Assembly (NCBI GenBank): GCA_003194525.1
Contig: NBIV01000092.1
Location: forward strand, 62,001-126,000
Length of the DNA stretch: 64,000 nt
DNA from: Gracilariopsis chorda
Taxonomy: Eukaryota; Rhodophyta; Florideophyceae; Gracilariales; Gracilariaceae
Direction of reading: 5' to 3'
Below are positions 1 to 10,396 of the stretch, piece after piece; position 1 is the first letter of the stretch; every line of letters starts with the position of its first letter. The notes beneath the pieces were generated by a model, which was given only the letters and a program-made list of their open reading frames with translations, did not search any database and was not told the origin of the DNA. The position numbers and the translations under genes were made by a program.

Positions 1-90
1 AACAGCACATGAAGAACAGCGATAACAAGACAGCTATAGAGAGTTACGATCGCTATCCCTACCTTTCAGTTTCCATAGCACTCGAAAAAC

Positions 91-1151
91 ATGTGGCCGA
101 GAACTTACCATTCGTCCCTACACCACTCTCAAGTTGAAGCTCCGGCGAAGAAATCCCTACATCTTATATTAGATAGTTTCTGTCATCGCCGACATTCGAC
201 AAACAACTTCACCCGAGTGGGAATAAACGTTTACCCAGAATACTACTTCTCTGCCCTGCGTGTCGCCGAACCGCATTTCTTGCCGAAGCGAGGAAGAATC
301 TGCAACTCCGGAGACATCGCCTTATCTGACGAGGACGGACATGTGCTTCAAGTGCGAATACTAGATGTTGGAACGGTAAGTGGGGGAGGTTATTTAATCT
401 GGTGGAAAGGAAGAGTCGAACCTCAAAAAAGAATAGTCCCAGCTGGGATAGGGGTCTGCTCGTACACTGCAGAACTAGCAGCGTTCCGGCGAGCCCTATC
501 CGAAATTGCTGTGAAAGTTTGCTGTGGCTGGAGAGGGACAATCAGATTTGCAACGGACTCGAGAAGCCTCGTTCAAGGCTTGCAAACGTCTCAACGACGC
601 CAAGCACGCCAGCTACAGGACATCTCTGAATGCATGGCATTGATAACTAACTATTGCCAATGTCAAATTGTTTGGATACCGGGACACTGCGGGTTGCCAC
701 AAAACGAAGCTGCCGACGAACTTGCAAGGAAGAGCCTTGGTCTCCCCTTAGCGCAGCAGCTCCAGAAAGAGATCGACTTCCTGGAAGTGAAACAGAGAAC
801 CCGCGTCCGTCTTACTAGCACAGAGCCAGTAAGCGAAGTCCCAGAGACAGTATCAAAGGTACTGGCTCTAAGGAGGGCGCATACAGCCCTGTCGCAGATA
901 TTTACAGGTCACGTTCCGGCGCTACATCCAGTCTCCATTTTTCTCCACAACAGGAAATGCTTCTGCCCGCTCGGATGTGGGCTCAACATACTTAATAGTG
1001 TAGACCATTTCGTCCTTAGGTGCCGCCGAAGAGCGGCATCCCGGCGTCGAGAGCTCCCGCCTCTCCGAGAGAGACAGGGCTCTGACGCCGAATCAATAGT
1101 AAGGACATGGCCAGTAAAGCTGTTGGTGTATCTAGAGAGAGAGGGGTTTCT
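91..1151 (+). mobile_element. 5'-truncated non-LTR retrotransposon: RNase H and C-terminal zinc-knuckle part
   Basis: An open frame of about 350 codons carries an RNase H domain. The four acidic catalytic positions can be seen at about D92 (DVGTVSGGG), E128 (YTAELAAF), D156 (ATDSRS) and D209 (NEAADELA), with the WIPGHCG signature near residue 195. After it comes a Cys/His cluster (CFCPLGCG ... DHFVLRC) and a basic tail, the order found at the C terminus of I/Tad/R1-like LINE polyproteins. The reverse transcriptase and endonuclease are absent, so this is a 5'-truncated copy or one cut by the window edge. The 3' end is also lost: near 1145-1151 the frame runs into the oppositely oriented copy at 1150-1347. 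The last three codons and the stop belong to that second copy. The RNase H itself has no stop codons, so the insertion may be fairly young. Confidence 0.8.
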
Positions 1152-1347
1152 AATTCCTACATAGCGCAGATCGTTTCTTTTCAAAGAAGCGTTCTCTCAC
1201 TAAGTAGACCAACATGTTTTCAGGCCATTTTCGAATAAGTTCGTCAACTGATAAACCACAACGTTCGCGAAGGGGAGGTAGGCTTACTCTCCTGGGACGT
1301 GAGCTCATATAAACACACAGACACACATCGCCTTGTTGCCCGATCAC
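1150..1347 (-). mobile_element. 3'-end fragment of the same retrotransposon family, inverted
   Basis: The minus strand encodes LPPLRERCGLSVDELIRKW, then ENMLVYLVRERFF and SALCRN before the stop. This is collinear with the C terminus of the copies at 8270-8730 and 33700-34261. Only about 50 codons of element sequence are present; the first residues of the frame do not match the family. It meets the plus-strand copy tail to tail. The 3' untranslated segment and GA-rich tail seen at 33.7 and 62.3 kb are missing, so both copies were trimmed at the junction. Confidence 0.75.
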
Positions 1348-1511
1348 ATCCAGAAGGCATACCTACTGCATTCTAATTGGCTACGGCTATTAAAACTACC
1401 ATATGGCGCTCATCCATGGCGTTGTCAATGGTTTCTCCGCGTCCCTAACATTCGTATCAGGAACGCCACTTTCTTCACGTCCCCTCAACACCCGCAGGGC
1501 CCACTCACCTG

Positions 1512-1518
1512 TTTATAA
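1512..1518 (+). promoter_or_regulatory. TATA-like element upstream of the redoxin gene
   Basis: TTTATAA lies 65 bp before the ATG at 1583, a reasonable distance for a TATA box with a short leader. It is supported by position only. Confidence 0.35.
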
Positions 1519-1582
1519 GCCGTTCCGCAGCATTCATTGTCCCACGACACGCAGATCTCGTTTTACAAGATCTCTCCTCACC

Positions 1583-2270
1583 ATGGTCCTCACACCTTCG
1601 ACAATGCTGCCCCTGGGCACACCGGCCGCTGATTTCTCTCTACTGGAGCCACTGACAGGAAAATCCGTTTCCCTTGCTGATGTGAAGCTTGAGAACGGGG
1701 TTCTCATCGCATTCCTTTCTAACCATTGCCCTTTCGTGATACTCCTACAAGACCAGTTGCAAGCGCTGGGAAGGGACTTGAAGGAAAAGGGTGTCGGTAT
1801 GGTCGGCATCAGCAGCAATGACATAGTAGCGTATCCCAGTGATAACCCGGAGCGCATGGCCGAGTTGGCTTCAACGAAATTCACCACATTCCCGTATCTA
1901 TTTGATGCAACTCAAGAAATTGCGAAGTCGTATCGAGCTGCGTGCACTCCAGACATTTATTTATTCGACAAAGACTTGAAGCTGGTGTACAGGTAAGCGC
2001 TTGTGTTTTTGCCACCAATACGAAATGCTATGGATGTATGTTTTACTAACGATGGGCACATGCTGAATTTCGGACGTATCTCTTCCCCCTATCAGAGGTC
2101 GAGTCGATGACGCAAGACCAGGCAATGGAAAAAAAGTGACTGGGAGGTCTATTCGGGCGGCCGTCGACCTCATGGTCACCGGCAAGCCCATTCCCGCGGA
2201 ATCCATGCTGCCATCGATGGGATGTAACATAAAGTGGGCAAGAGGAAACGCGCCGGATTACTTCGGGTGA
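1583..2270 (+). CDS. Redoxin / AhpC-TSA-type thioredoxin-fold protein
   Basis: A two-exon gene of 194 codons: exon 1 at 1583-1992, intron 1993-2095 (GTAAGC...ATCAG, with TACTAAC at 2044-2050), exon 2 at 2096-2270. Splicing restores YRGRVDDARPGNGK, which the unspliced frame loses at a TAA. The N-terminal part reads as the thioredoxin-fold entry (TPAADFSL, then SNHCPFV with a single conserved Cys). The C-terminal part has the GCNIKWARGN motif typical of bacterial-type thioredoxin-like redoxin proteins of about 190 residues. The family is thought to be redox active, but the substrate is unknown. There is no clear transit peptide from this start. An upstream in-frame ATG at 1403 would add 60 residues, but a TATA-like site at 1512 argues for 1583. 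The stop overlaps a GTGAGT, so a further exon cannot be fully excluded. Confidence 0.8.
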
Positions 2271-2765
2271 GTTGCGGAAGGATCATGAAGTTCTATTCTG
2301 CGTGATAGTTATGATAGATGCAGATCTACGTTGTACGAGCTCCGAGAAACCTTGATGTTTTATCCTAACGCCGGTTAGGTTTAGCATGCTAAAACGCACC
2401 AACTGCTGGATTATAGTAAAGTTGGGAAGCCCTCGTGTCGAGGCTAATTTGACCTGTACATCTCACGACTGCCCCTTACGACTTACTGCTGAACTGATGA
2501 CAGGTACAGTGGGCTGCGCTGTTCTTCATACAACTTGCAACAGTTTGCGTACTAAGAGTAGTGCTCTTCAGTCCCGCATGCGTACCCTTCCCAAGGTAGG
2601 ATTTAAAGCGCCACTGTTTACGCAACCAGATTATCCCTGATCTTAGTTATCGAAGATATTGTCTATACCAAGGGTATTTTGTTCCAATAGCTCGGGATCT
2701 TCACTCAACTAAAAAAACGCACTCCACAGACCTCCGGGAGTACGAGAAGTGTTGAGGTATTGCAC
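2271..2765. other. Convergent intergenic region
   Basis: I see no gene here. It holds one exact copy of the TACCAAGGGTA element at 2666-2676, about 90 bp beyond the stop of the minus-strand neighbour. An 84-codon open frame at 2386-2640 has no recognisable features. Confidence 0.4.
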
Positions 2766-5700
2766 CTACATCTTAGATGGGTTATTGATATATACCATCT
2801 TTTTGAAATGCTCATACAGCTCACCCGCTTGTGACGGGGTAGCCAGACTTCCAGCACCGGAATTCCACCTTCCGTTTGGCACCTGCTGTACGTAACCTGA
2901 TGGAGCAGCCGACAACTGGTAAGCATTCGTACCTGATAGTTGGGTACCAGCAGGAGCCATAGTTTGTTGGGGCATTAGCACTGGATTTCCGAGTCCGTTA
3001 CCCGGGAAGCCATAGGAGGACAAACTTTCCACGGCACCGTCAGGGCGAAGGCCGTTTGGTGGGCCACTGGCGATTGTATATCCCAAGGCGTTAGTGTGAT
3101 TATGCAACCCATTTCCTTGTGTTTGAAAACTAGTGTATCCGCTCTGTCCAGGGGGAAGAGAATTGTAATTTTGAGATGGATGCGGAGGTGGCATTGGTCT
3201 AACGTTGGCTGCGGCGGCAGCGTATTGATCAGGAACTGCGTACACTGGTGGACCCACAATTCCTCCCTGATACGGACTTGCTTGAACAAACTGTGACATA
3301 TTAGGGCCTGGAGGCCGAGCGGGAAACGTTGATACACTAAAAGGTATCTTCGGGGGGTTCATATCGCCAAAGCCAGGTGTTGAATCGCTAACATGCGGCA
3401 TCACTGGTACGCCCTGCACCTCATTGTTGGGAAATGGGCAAGCTGCCTGCGACTGTGACGCTACATGGGTCGGATTCATAGCGGTCACGTTTAGAGGATA
3501 TTGAGGCTGACCTTGTCCAGGAGAATACGAAACGTTGCCGGCGGGCCGTGTATAGCTTGGAAATACTTGTTGCTGACCAGCCAGGTTCTTATAATACGGC
3601 ACATTCATTGCATTTGGCGAAGCGTACATACCGGGAGTACCTTGGTTTTGATGTGGTCCGAAACCTGGCTGCTGAACATACGATTGCAAAGCATGTGCGT
3701 CTTCCTGGGGAAACTGAGTATGTTGTTGGATCTGACTTTGCACAGTGGGAGGAGGATGGAGGTTCGGTTTCCCTACTGATGAATAGATCTGAGGTGTCGA
3801 GGGCAGGCAGTAAGACAATTGTGGCTGCGTCACAGGCGGTGTGATATATGTGCTCCCCGTTTGCTTTGCAGGTTTGGGAGTACCTTGCAATCCTTGATTG
3901 ATAAGCTGCTCAGTAACATCATATTGCGAAATAGGGGGCAACTTCCCGGATTGCACAGTCTGGTAGTGGGACTGAGTTGGTGTCTGAAAAGAACTTGAAC
4001 CGGGATATGATTGAGGGGTGCTCAGGAGCGGTGTGAAAGGTGTGGACATAGGTAGTTTCGTGTCTGTTGAAGCCCCAGGGTTCTGAGAACTGGCGGGGGC
4101 GATAGGAGGTCTTGTAGAACCCTGGATACCCCCGGGACGGGCCGATATTTTGGAAGAATCGATAGCACCACCTGACACGAATGGGCGCGTTTCGTAGCCC
4201 GGTGCATGAGATAGTGGAGCTGACTGTGAAGGTGGTCGTAAGTTCTGATACTCCCATTGTTTTTGTATCATATCATTATCGTCACCTCCGGGATATCCTT
4301 CCGGGATATTGTGTGGGGGTGGCGGTGGAATAGAAGGCGGCTGCGGCTGTGATTGTGAACTTTGATGTCCCTGTGATTGCTGTGCGGTGGAAACATAGTT
4401 TCCCGAAGGATAAGCGTTCGAACCGTATACAGGCGGCTCAGGTATTGAGAGCGAATTATCATCTGCGAGGGAGTCTTCAGGTTTAGACGAATACCGAACC
4501 GACGGATTCGTGTTTGGCCTCTGTGAACCGTACCCAACTCCCTGAATTGGCAGATTTGAGTGAAGTGGTGGGACGAGACCTTGATTCCCTAGAACTTGTT
4601 GGGTTGGCACAGGATCACCCGGTAGTGGGGTCGGATGCTGACCGTAAGTGGGTGTCTGTGGAGATGAGTAAGAAGTAGAATCTGGCTTATGGCTTTGAAC
4701 TTGGTATTGGTCCTGATCCACTGAGGGGCTGCTTGTTGGTGTGTAAGGCTCAGGAGTGTACATGGGCAGTTTCACAGATGTCATGTGTGGCTTCAGTTGG
4801 TTTCGATCTTCACTGGAGTCTTCTGACGACTTTGACGAGGTATCGTCTTGCGGCGGATAAGGTGGATACTGAAAGGCTGAGGACGAGTTTGAAAAGGGAA
4901 GCTTCCCGTTGCTTTCGGATGGTCTTGTAGGAGCAATTGTATCGTAGGCCGGAGGGCCAGGCTGCGAGTCGTACATAGGTCTTTGCGAGTGAAGAAATGT
5001 TGGCTGTGGTCGTGTGTCTTGACTGCTCGAAAAGCTTTGGTTTTCACCAGATGAAGGGTAGGCCGGCGCGGGGTAAGCCGAGGGCCGATGATACAAAGGT
5101 GCATCTATGGCTGGCTTCTTATTCTGGGCTCTTGGCGGTTCCTGCTGAGGTGTCAGAGGAGCGCAAGGTTTTGGTAAGTACATGGGTGTTTGAGGGCGCT
5201 GTAGAGGCGAAGGAGACAATTGTCCGTGTGATAGAGTATCCTGATATGTGGATATAGATGACTCCTGGGGATTGCCGAGTGACGGCTCTTGTGAGGACCA
5301 ATGAGTGTTGTTGAAACCACTTGGAGTTGCAGCGCTCGGAGTATAGTACTCGGATGGGGGTAATGGCGTATTTTGCGATGCAGGCCTTGCACCTGTTCCC
5401 ATGTTTGCATAAGGTACAGTCAGGCTAGGTGATTCGTACAGATTCACGGAAGCTTGGTAGTGGGTGTTCGGAGGGAGTGGCAAGGCATTTGGCTCGGATT
5501 CAATAGCGCTCGGGGGAAGTGCCGAAGACTCAAGTCTTGAATAGGGGTTAGCACCTGTAGGCGCAGGATAGCCGGGGATGGGACTTGGATGGTTCCATGG
5601 AACTCGATTTTGTTCGACGCCTCGGCTACGGTTTTCCGGTGTTGATTTAGCCCCAGATATCGTTTCCCTTGTCGCTCGGGCTCTTGGTCGCGGAGAACAT

Positions 5701-5867
5701 GGGGTAGACGGCTCCGAAATCTCCGGAACCGCTCTGTCTTGGCGTACACTGCGTGTCTGTTGAGGAGAACGCGTGGAACGTTGACTATCGTTCTGCTGCC
5801 TCGACGACGAAACCGGCGGTGTAGCACCACTTCTGCGCTCAGTGACCTTTGATTCGTCTTGGGCCAT
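2766..5867 (-). CDS. Large P/Q/S/Y-rich low-complexity protein, unrecognised
   Basis: An uninterrupted 1033-residue frame starting MAQDESKVTERR. The first 100 residues are S/T/R-rich. The remainder is a long disordered stretch of Pro, Gln, Ser, Tyr, Asn and Gly, with loose repeats of types such as YxPPxTP, PQTPxY and QSxxPxPP. The C terminus (about 1010-1033) is less biased (GELYEHFKKMVYI) and may be a short folded or docking motif. There are no membrane spans, signal peptide or catalytic motif. The length without a stop, against a frame full of TGA/TAA-prone codons on the other strand, makes this a real gene. The composition resembles scaffold or RNA-condensate proteins of the CPSF/SR or SEC31/SEC16 sort, but that is only an impression, so no function is assigned. 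Confidence 0.75.
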   Translation of the reverse strand: MAQDESKVTERRSGATPPVSSSRQQNDSQRSTRSPQQTRSVRQDRAVPEISEPSTPCSPRPRARATRETISGAKSTPENRSRGVEQNRVPWNHPSPIPGYPAPTGANPYSRLESSALPPSAIESEPNALPLPPNTHYQASVNLYESPSLTVPYANMGTGARPASQNTPLPPSEYYTPSAATPSGFNNTHWSSQEPSLGNPQESSISTYQDTLSHGQLSPSPLQRPQTPMYLPKPCAPLTPQQEPPRAQNKKPAIDAPLYHRPSAYPAPAYPSSGENQSFSSSQDTRPQPTFLHSQRPMYDSQPGPPAYDTIAPTRPSESNGKLPFSNSSSAFQYPPYPPQDDTSSKSSEDSSEDRNQLKPHMTSVKLPMYTPEPYTPTSSPSVDQDQYQVQSHKPDSTSYSSPQTPTYGQHPTPLPGDPVPTQQVLGNQGLVPPLHSNLPIQGVGYGSQRPNTNPSVRYSSKPEDSLADDNSLSIPEPPVYGSNAYPSGNYVSTAQQSQGHQSSQSQPQPPSIPPPPPHNIPEGYPGGDDNDMIQKQWEYQNLRPPSQSAPLSHAPGYETRPFVSGGAIDSSKISARPGGIQGSTRPPIAPASSQNPGASTDTKLPMSTPFTPLLSTPQSYPGSSSFQTPTQSHYQTVQSGKLPPISQYDVTEQLINQGLQGTPKPAKQTGSTYITPPVTQPQLSYCLPSTPQIYSSVGKPNLHPPPTVQSQIQQHTQFPQEDAHALQSYVQQPGFGPHQNQGTPGMYASPNAMNVPYYKNLAGQQQVFPSYTRPAGNVSYSPGQGQPQYPLNVTAMNPTHVASQSQAACPFPNNEVQGVPVMPHVSDSTPGFGDMNPPKIPFSVSTFPARPPGPNMSQFVQASPYQGGIVGPPVYAVPDQYAAAAANVRPMPPPHPSQNYNSLPPGQSGYTSFQTQGNGLHNHTNALGYTIASGPPNGLRPDGAVESLSSYGFPGNGLGNPVLMPQQTMAPAGTQLSGTNAYQLSAAPSGYVQQVPNGRWNSGAGSLATPSQAGELYEHFKKMVYINNPSKM

Positions 5868-6046
5868 CGTTTCACGAAATTTGTGTTGAATGCAGCGTCA
5901 ACTTGGAAGTTGTGAGGAAGAACTGCGGGAGAAGCAGAATGGTCACTTGCGTTCGACGCGGGTCCGCAGAAATGGCATATTCGCTTCTTGAGCTACAGAT
6001 AACCAAAAGAATCGATTGCCAGCAATGCATGTTACAAGCCTTTGTA

Positions 6047-6087
6047 AGAGAAAGAGAGCATACAAAGTTTGTATGCTCTCTTTCTCT
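6047..6087. repeat. Perfect 20-bp inverted repeat with a 1-base spacer
   Basis: The left arm at 6047-6066 begins AGAGAAAGAGAGC. It is perfectly complementary to 6068-6087, with a single G at 6067 between them. The arms are largely purine on one strand. The repeat lies about 180 bp upstream of the P/Q-rich gene's ATG at 5867. Confidence 0.9.
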
Positions 6088-6859
6088 CGTAAAACCAAGG
6101 CAGGAAAAGCTTGGACATCTAAATACGATGAAATCGCGCCCCGACGCAAAAACGTTTGGATTGCTACCACAAACGAAGGGTAGATCACCACCAAAGGTAA
6201 GAAAGGTATAGCGATGTAAGATGATAGATGGGACAACTGTCTTTTGTGTACAACCCCGTCTTTTGTTCGCTTGTAGAGATCAGCTTCGGACTAATGTTTA
6301 ATGCGCGGGTGTATTGATGTTTATGGAGTCCATACTATGGACTTCCACCACTGATTTCCAGAACGGAGTATCAACAATACCGGTTGGTTTGATGCATTTC
6401 GCACTGGGTCAGCACTGTGCGAAAAATACCGCAATTCCTCACGTCTCCGTTCGTGGTGTGTCACCTTCCTCAGGCATGCGAATTCAAAGGTAAGGAAATG
6501 GTTCAGCAATCAGATCTACTCGAGCCCACTTCCGAGGTATAACATTGTACATTATTAGAAGGTTGATACGGTGAGGCCGGAATACATAGTGATTGTTTGC
6601 AGAAAACAACACCAGAACGTTTTGCAGAGATCATTCTAGCCAAATTGAGAAACAAGCCGCAACCAGAGCTTCACACGCCATAGCTTGCTTCATCAATGGC
6701 TATATGCACGTGCAGCATTCCGTTGTACGAAGAGGAAGAGACCGCAAGAGCCAAGTGTAATGTTAAGGCTCGGTGTTTCGATGACCCGAGAGCATGTTGT
6801 GACGAAGAATAGGCGGAGTCTTCTTTCATCTATGCTCTCCCACGTATAGCCAGGACACA

Positions 6860-6860
<1 letters not shown>

Positions 6861-6890
<30 letters not shown>
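6861..6890. repeat. CT/GA microsatellite
   Basis: About 30 bases of CT repeat with one TT interruption near 6868. CT tracts of the same kind form the tails of the retrotransposon ends at 33.7 and 62.3 kb, but no element sequence is recognisable beside this one. Confidence 0.85.
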
Positions 6891-7003
6891 TGTTATGTGA
6901 AACGCGAACGTTGATTCCTCGTACGTGTGGGTTTGCGAAAGACCCATCAACCTATACTGTAACTCCTCTACACTGCAGCCCCCAACTACTAACCAGTAAG
7001 GGT

Positions 7004-7041
7004 TAGCGGTATAGGGATAGCAATCTATCCCTATACCGCTA
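7004..7041. repeat. 17-bp inverted repeat with CAAT loop
   Basis: TAGCGGTATAGGGATAG (7004-7020) is perfectly complementary to 7025-7041, with loop CAAT. The arm includes a GGGATAGC segment. A reverse-complement cousin, GCTATCCCTACC, occurs at about 52-63, which hints at a dispersed short repeat. Confidence 0.85.
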
Positions 7042-8269
7042 GCTGTACTACACTTCGAGAAGAAAGTTCTAGATTTTTAGGTGTTTTCGACCGCAGGGCG
7101 TTTCGCGACCGACGCTTATCGCCTTCGTCCTCCCATTAATCTCTTCATTCACATCCTCAAGATACCGCCGGCAGAGAGGCACACCACGACAAGGCGCTCC
7201 CGCATGTACCACGTTGGCCGCTCAAGAAACCATGAGCAGCGTCCTTACGACCTAACCATCATATCATCGGCGAGATCCGGTGCAAGAACCAGCCCGTAGC
7301 CTTTCACCGTCATCCAAACCCAGTGTAGTCCCTCCGGGCAAACCTCTGGGAAACCTCTGTCCAGTGGCTCCGTAGGAGCTCTTCCTTCAGAGGAAAAATT
7401 CAGGGAAAACGGCGGTAGGATCTCACTCTGATGATCGGCTCGTGACCTACTGCGTGCATGCAGCTAGATGGGGCACTTTAACGACGTGCCACCCAGGTCC
7501 GCGAGGGCGATTGGCAAGCTTTGCGATCGCTTGGACGAGTTTAACGACCTCAGGGCACATCTTGTAGATAATATACACTGTGTAAGTTACCATGGAAACC
7601 GAACGATTGCAACGCGCAAAACTGTGAGCGAGACAAAGGATGCAAAATGGCACCCGTGCGGAACGTCTTGACCAAACTTGTTTTGTCAATCGACAGGGCA
7701 CACTTTCATTGTATGCTGGTTTTCTGAATTCTAGATTAGGAGTGCAAATAAGCGTCGCACCAGTGTTATCAAGATCAATCGAAGTACCTGGAGGTATGTT
7801 TGTAGATAGCTCTGGGGGTAAGCTTCGCTGTCTGAGTAATGACGGCGAAACTGAGAAGAACCCAGCGTGGTGGCACTTCGTTCTGATGGTGTAAGTCATA
7901 CGAAGGTTCAGGTTCAGGTGAGCCTCTAGGCACACTTTTCGAAGACATGCATTTCTTTCTCCATGACTTGTTGGAACTGGCCCTCGGAAAGGCTGTCTTG
8001 GAATATGATTATTGTCCGAAAGTAAGCATAACTATTCTTGTCAACGTCTTTCTACCAAACTCATAAATCTGTTCCAACATTTCACCGACGGGAAGGGCTA
8101 ACGAGATGCAAACCCTCTTCATCTCGACTTTGACAGACCAATGCCACAAATACTTAGGCCTTTCCAACCCAGCGCTCGGATGAGTCAGATTTCGCTGGAT
8201 CAAATGAATAGAGAAAAATGAACGCTTTGATAAGCTGGCAAAGACGGGTCTAGAACTACCTTTATGATC

Positions 8270-8730
8270 ACAAGTAGCCATTCCGATCGATATGGTTGAC
8301 GTCAGAGCACGGCTGTTGAAGACAATTCAACGTCACAGCTTGCTGACAGAGAAACCTGACTTTTTGAAGACAGACATTGAGGCCAGAAAAGCCGAGGTGT
8401 TATTAGCCCAGTTTTATACAGGTCATGTTTCAATGTTTCATCCTGTTGCTTCATTTCTTACAAAGCAAACGGTAAGGTGCGAATGTTCGAGAAGAACGAA
8501 GAAGACCGTAGAGCATTACGTATTACAATGCCAGTTGATCAACCAAACTAGAAGAGATCATCTTCCTAGTCCGCGTGAAAGGAGGGGAAAGTCGTTCAGA
8601 GATATAATTAGGCAGTGGCCAAATAAGTTTCTTGGTTTCCTGCGGAAAGAGAAGTATTTCCAGAACGATACTTCTATCCATAATGCAGCAATTAAGCATT
8701 GAGGGCCCATAATAAACAACAACAACAAAT
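8270..8730 (+). mobile_element. 3'-end fragment of a related non-LTR retrotransposon with an AAC-repeat tail
   Basis: The frame at 8292-8702 aligns with the element C terminus in the other copies: VLLAQFYTGHVSMFHPVASF, then VEHYVLQCQL, then LPSPRERRGK and FRDIIRQWPNKFLGFLRKEKYF. It is clearly a different subfamily from the 0.1-kb and 33.7-kb copies. After the TGA comes GGGCCCATAATA and then a short (AAC)n run at about 8715-8729. This would be a simple-repeat 3' tail, unlike the GA-rich tail of the other subfamily. RNase H and everything upstream are missing. Confidence 0.7.
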
Positions 8731-9066
8731 GAATTGATTACCCTATACCTTTGTAACGAATTCTAACTTGATGACAACAGTTGGATTACAATCGATGAAG
8801 GTTTTGCCTTTTCTTGAGATTACTGTACTGTATCGCTTCCGAGGTAAGGGATATCATCTTAGAAACGCCCCACCAATGGGCCCGCACCCGTCTAATGAGT
8901 CATGATGATTCTGAAAGGGAGACCTGCAGTCCGATCCAAACGTACCAACGAAAACAGAGCTCCAAACATCTTCTCCGGGGCGATCAGGTGAACGAAGAGT
9001 TCCTTGCAATTCTCTGTTCGTCGATCGAAGAAAAAAACCTACCTCATACGTCACCTGCTACTCTAA

Positions 9067-10167
9067 ATGGCCTCAAACGAATCAGAAGCTGGTCCCCCAA
9101 TCCGTCTAGCACTCCTTGGAGCAGGAATATTTGCGTCGTCTCGTCACAAAAGCTGCCTCCTCACATTGCAAGAAAGGTCTGTCGTGAGCATTACGTTGGT
9201 GTGGTCAAGATCTCAGCTCTCTGCCGAGAACCTTGCCAGCCAGTACGGACCAGATGTGATCATTGCTCATGCTGCGTCTTCGAATGATCCTGATGTATTG
9301 CTTAATTCAGCTCGCGATGCACTCCGAGAGAACCGATCTGAGATTGATGCCGTAATAATAGCCTTACCCATACCACAATTATGCCCTTACACGCAGATGG
9401 TAGTTAAGGAAGGTATTCACGTTCTAGCAGAAAAACCACTTGCAACAGACGTAGAATCTGCGAAACAGCTCCTGAGTGAAGCTGCCATGAGCAAAGCAAT
9501 GCACGCTGTTGCTGAAAACTATCGTTTCGAACGTGTTTTTAGAAAAGCTCATGATATGCTTGAAGAAAGTTGTGGTGAACTAATCGCGGTGCAGCTCACA
9601 GCCCAAACCCCGATTCCACCCGGTAGTCGCTACGGAAGAGGATGGCGTTTAGATCTATCTGGTACTGGGATTCTAGGCGATGGAATGGTACACCATATCG
9701 CGGGCATGCGCGTGGTCATCGGGGCTGACATAAATCGCGTCTGTGCTGTTTGCACACAAAAGACGAAAGCTTTCTCTGGTCCAGACACTGTCAACGGTGT
9801 CGTGCAGTTCTCAAACGGGTTGTCCGGTAGCGTCTTTGCGACATACGCTGGGAATACTTTCTCATGGGAGCTTCGTGTAGTAGGAACGACCGGAGACATT
9901 ATAGTGCAGAGGACTTTTCCGCAGCCAGGGTACAAACTTTCTGCCGTCCGCAAAGTTGAAGGAGAAAATGAAGTCTTTGAAGAACAGATATCGTTCTCAG
10001 GAGTCGAAGCTGAATTTGATGCTTTCGTGCAGTCATGCCGTGACGGAAATCTCCATCCAAGTCTTGGTGGACAAGAGGCGTTCAACGAAGTTGCCACAGT
10101 ATGTGCGTTCTTAGCTTCTTCAGAATCGCAGGAATGGGTTGATGTTGAGCGTTGGGCTGCCGAGTGA
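9067..10167 (+). CDS. Gfo/Idh/MocA-family NAD(P)-dependent oxidoreductase
   Basis: A single-exon protein of 366 residues. The N-terminal Rossmann fold begins at about residue 13 (LALLGAGIFASS) with the dinucleotide-binding Gly pattern. The family hallmark EKPLA is near residue 123 (VLAEKPLATD), followed by AENYRFERVFRKA. The C-terminal alpha/beta domain carries GDGMVHHIAGMR, where the His pair is the expected catalytic area. Relatives oxidise or reduce sugars, inositol, biliverdin or similar cyclic substrates; the substrate here is not predictable. No presequence is visible, so a cytosolic location is inferred. It is convergent with TBCD, 229 bp apart. Length and architecture are standard for the family. 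Confidence 0.88.
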   Translation: MASNESEAGPPIRLALLGAGIFASSRHKSCLLTLQERSVVSITLVWSRSQLSAENLASQYGPDVIIAHAASSNDPDVLLNSARDALRENRSEIDAVIIALPIPQLCPYTQMVVKEGIHVLAEKPLATDVESAKQLLSEAAMSKAMHAVAENYRFERVFRKAHDMLEESCGELIAVQLTAQTPIPPGSRYGRGWRLDLSGTGILGDGMVHHIAGMRVVIGADINRVCAVCTQKTKAFSGPDTVNGVVQFSNGLSGSVFATYAGNTFSWELRVVGTTGDIIVQRTFPQPGYKLSAVRKVEGENEVFEEQISFSGVEAEFDAFVQSCRDGNLHPSLGGQEAFNEVATVCAFLASSESQEWVDVERWAAE

Positions 10168-10396
10168 CGGCTTTGTACCCTCTGGGACAAGAGACTCCTT
10201 GAGTTTTCGCATCAACTACAGAAAAGGTGTTCTACTCCATACTAGACATAGGTTGCTCTAGTCTTATTCCAAATATATCGGCGGACGGAATACATCTATT
10301 AGAGTTATTGTACACTAAGCTACGAAGATGAATGCTACCAAGGGTACATAAAGAATAAGCTGTACCGATTATAGATGTTTCAATACCTTTGGTGCC

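Larger units (their letters stand above)
5868..8269. other. Gene-poor 2.4-kb gap with repeats
   Basis: No protein I recognise is encoded. The longest frame is 162 codons (7447-7935, minus) and has no domain signature or consistent composition. The gap contains a perfect 20-bp-arm hairpin (6047-6087), a CT microsatellite (6861-6890), a 17-bp-arm hairpin (7004-7041), and a CGAAGGGTAG element near 6175. The right border is the retrotransposon fragment beginning near 8270. Confidence 0.4.

Noticed and set aside
7447-7935. 162-codon minus-strand frame in the gene-poor gap
   Set aside because: No domain, no composition bias typical of protein, overlapped by frames in other phases, and no neighbouring signals; likely chance.
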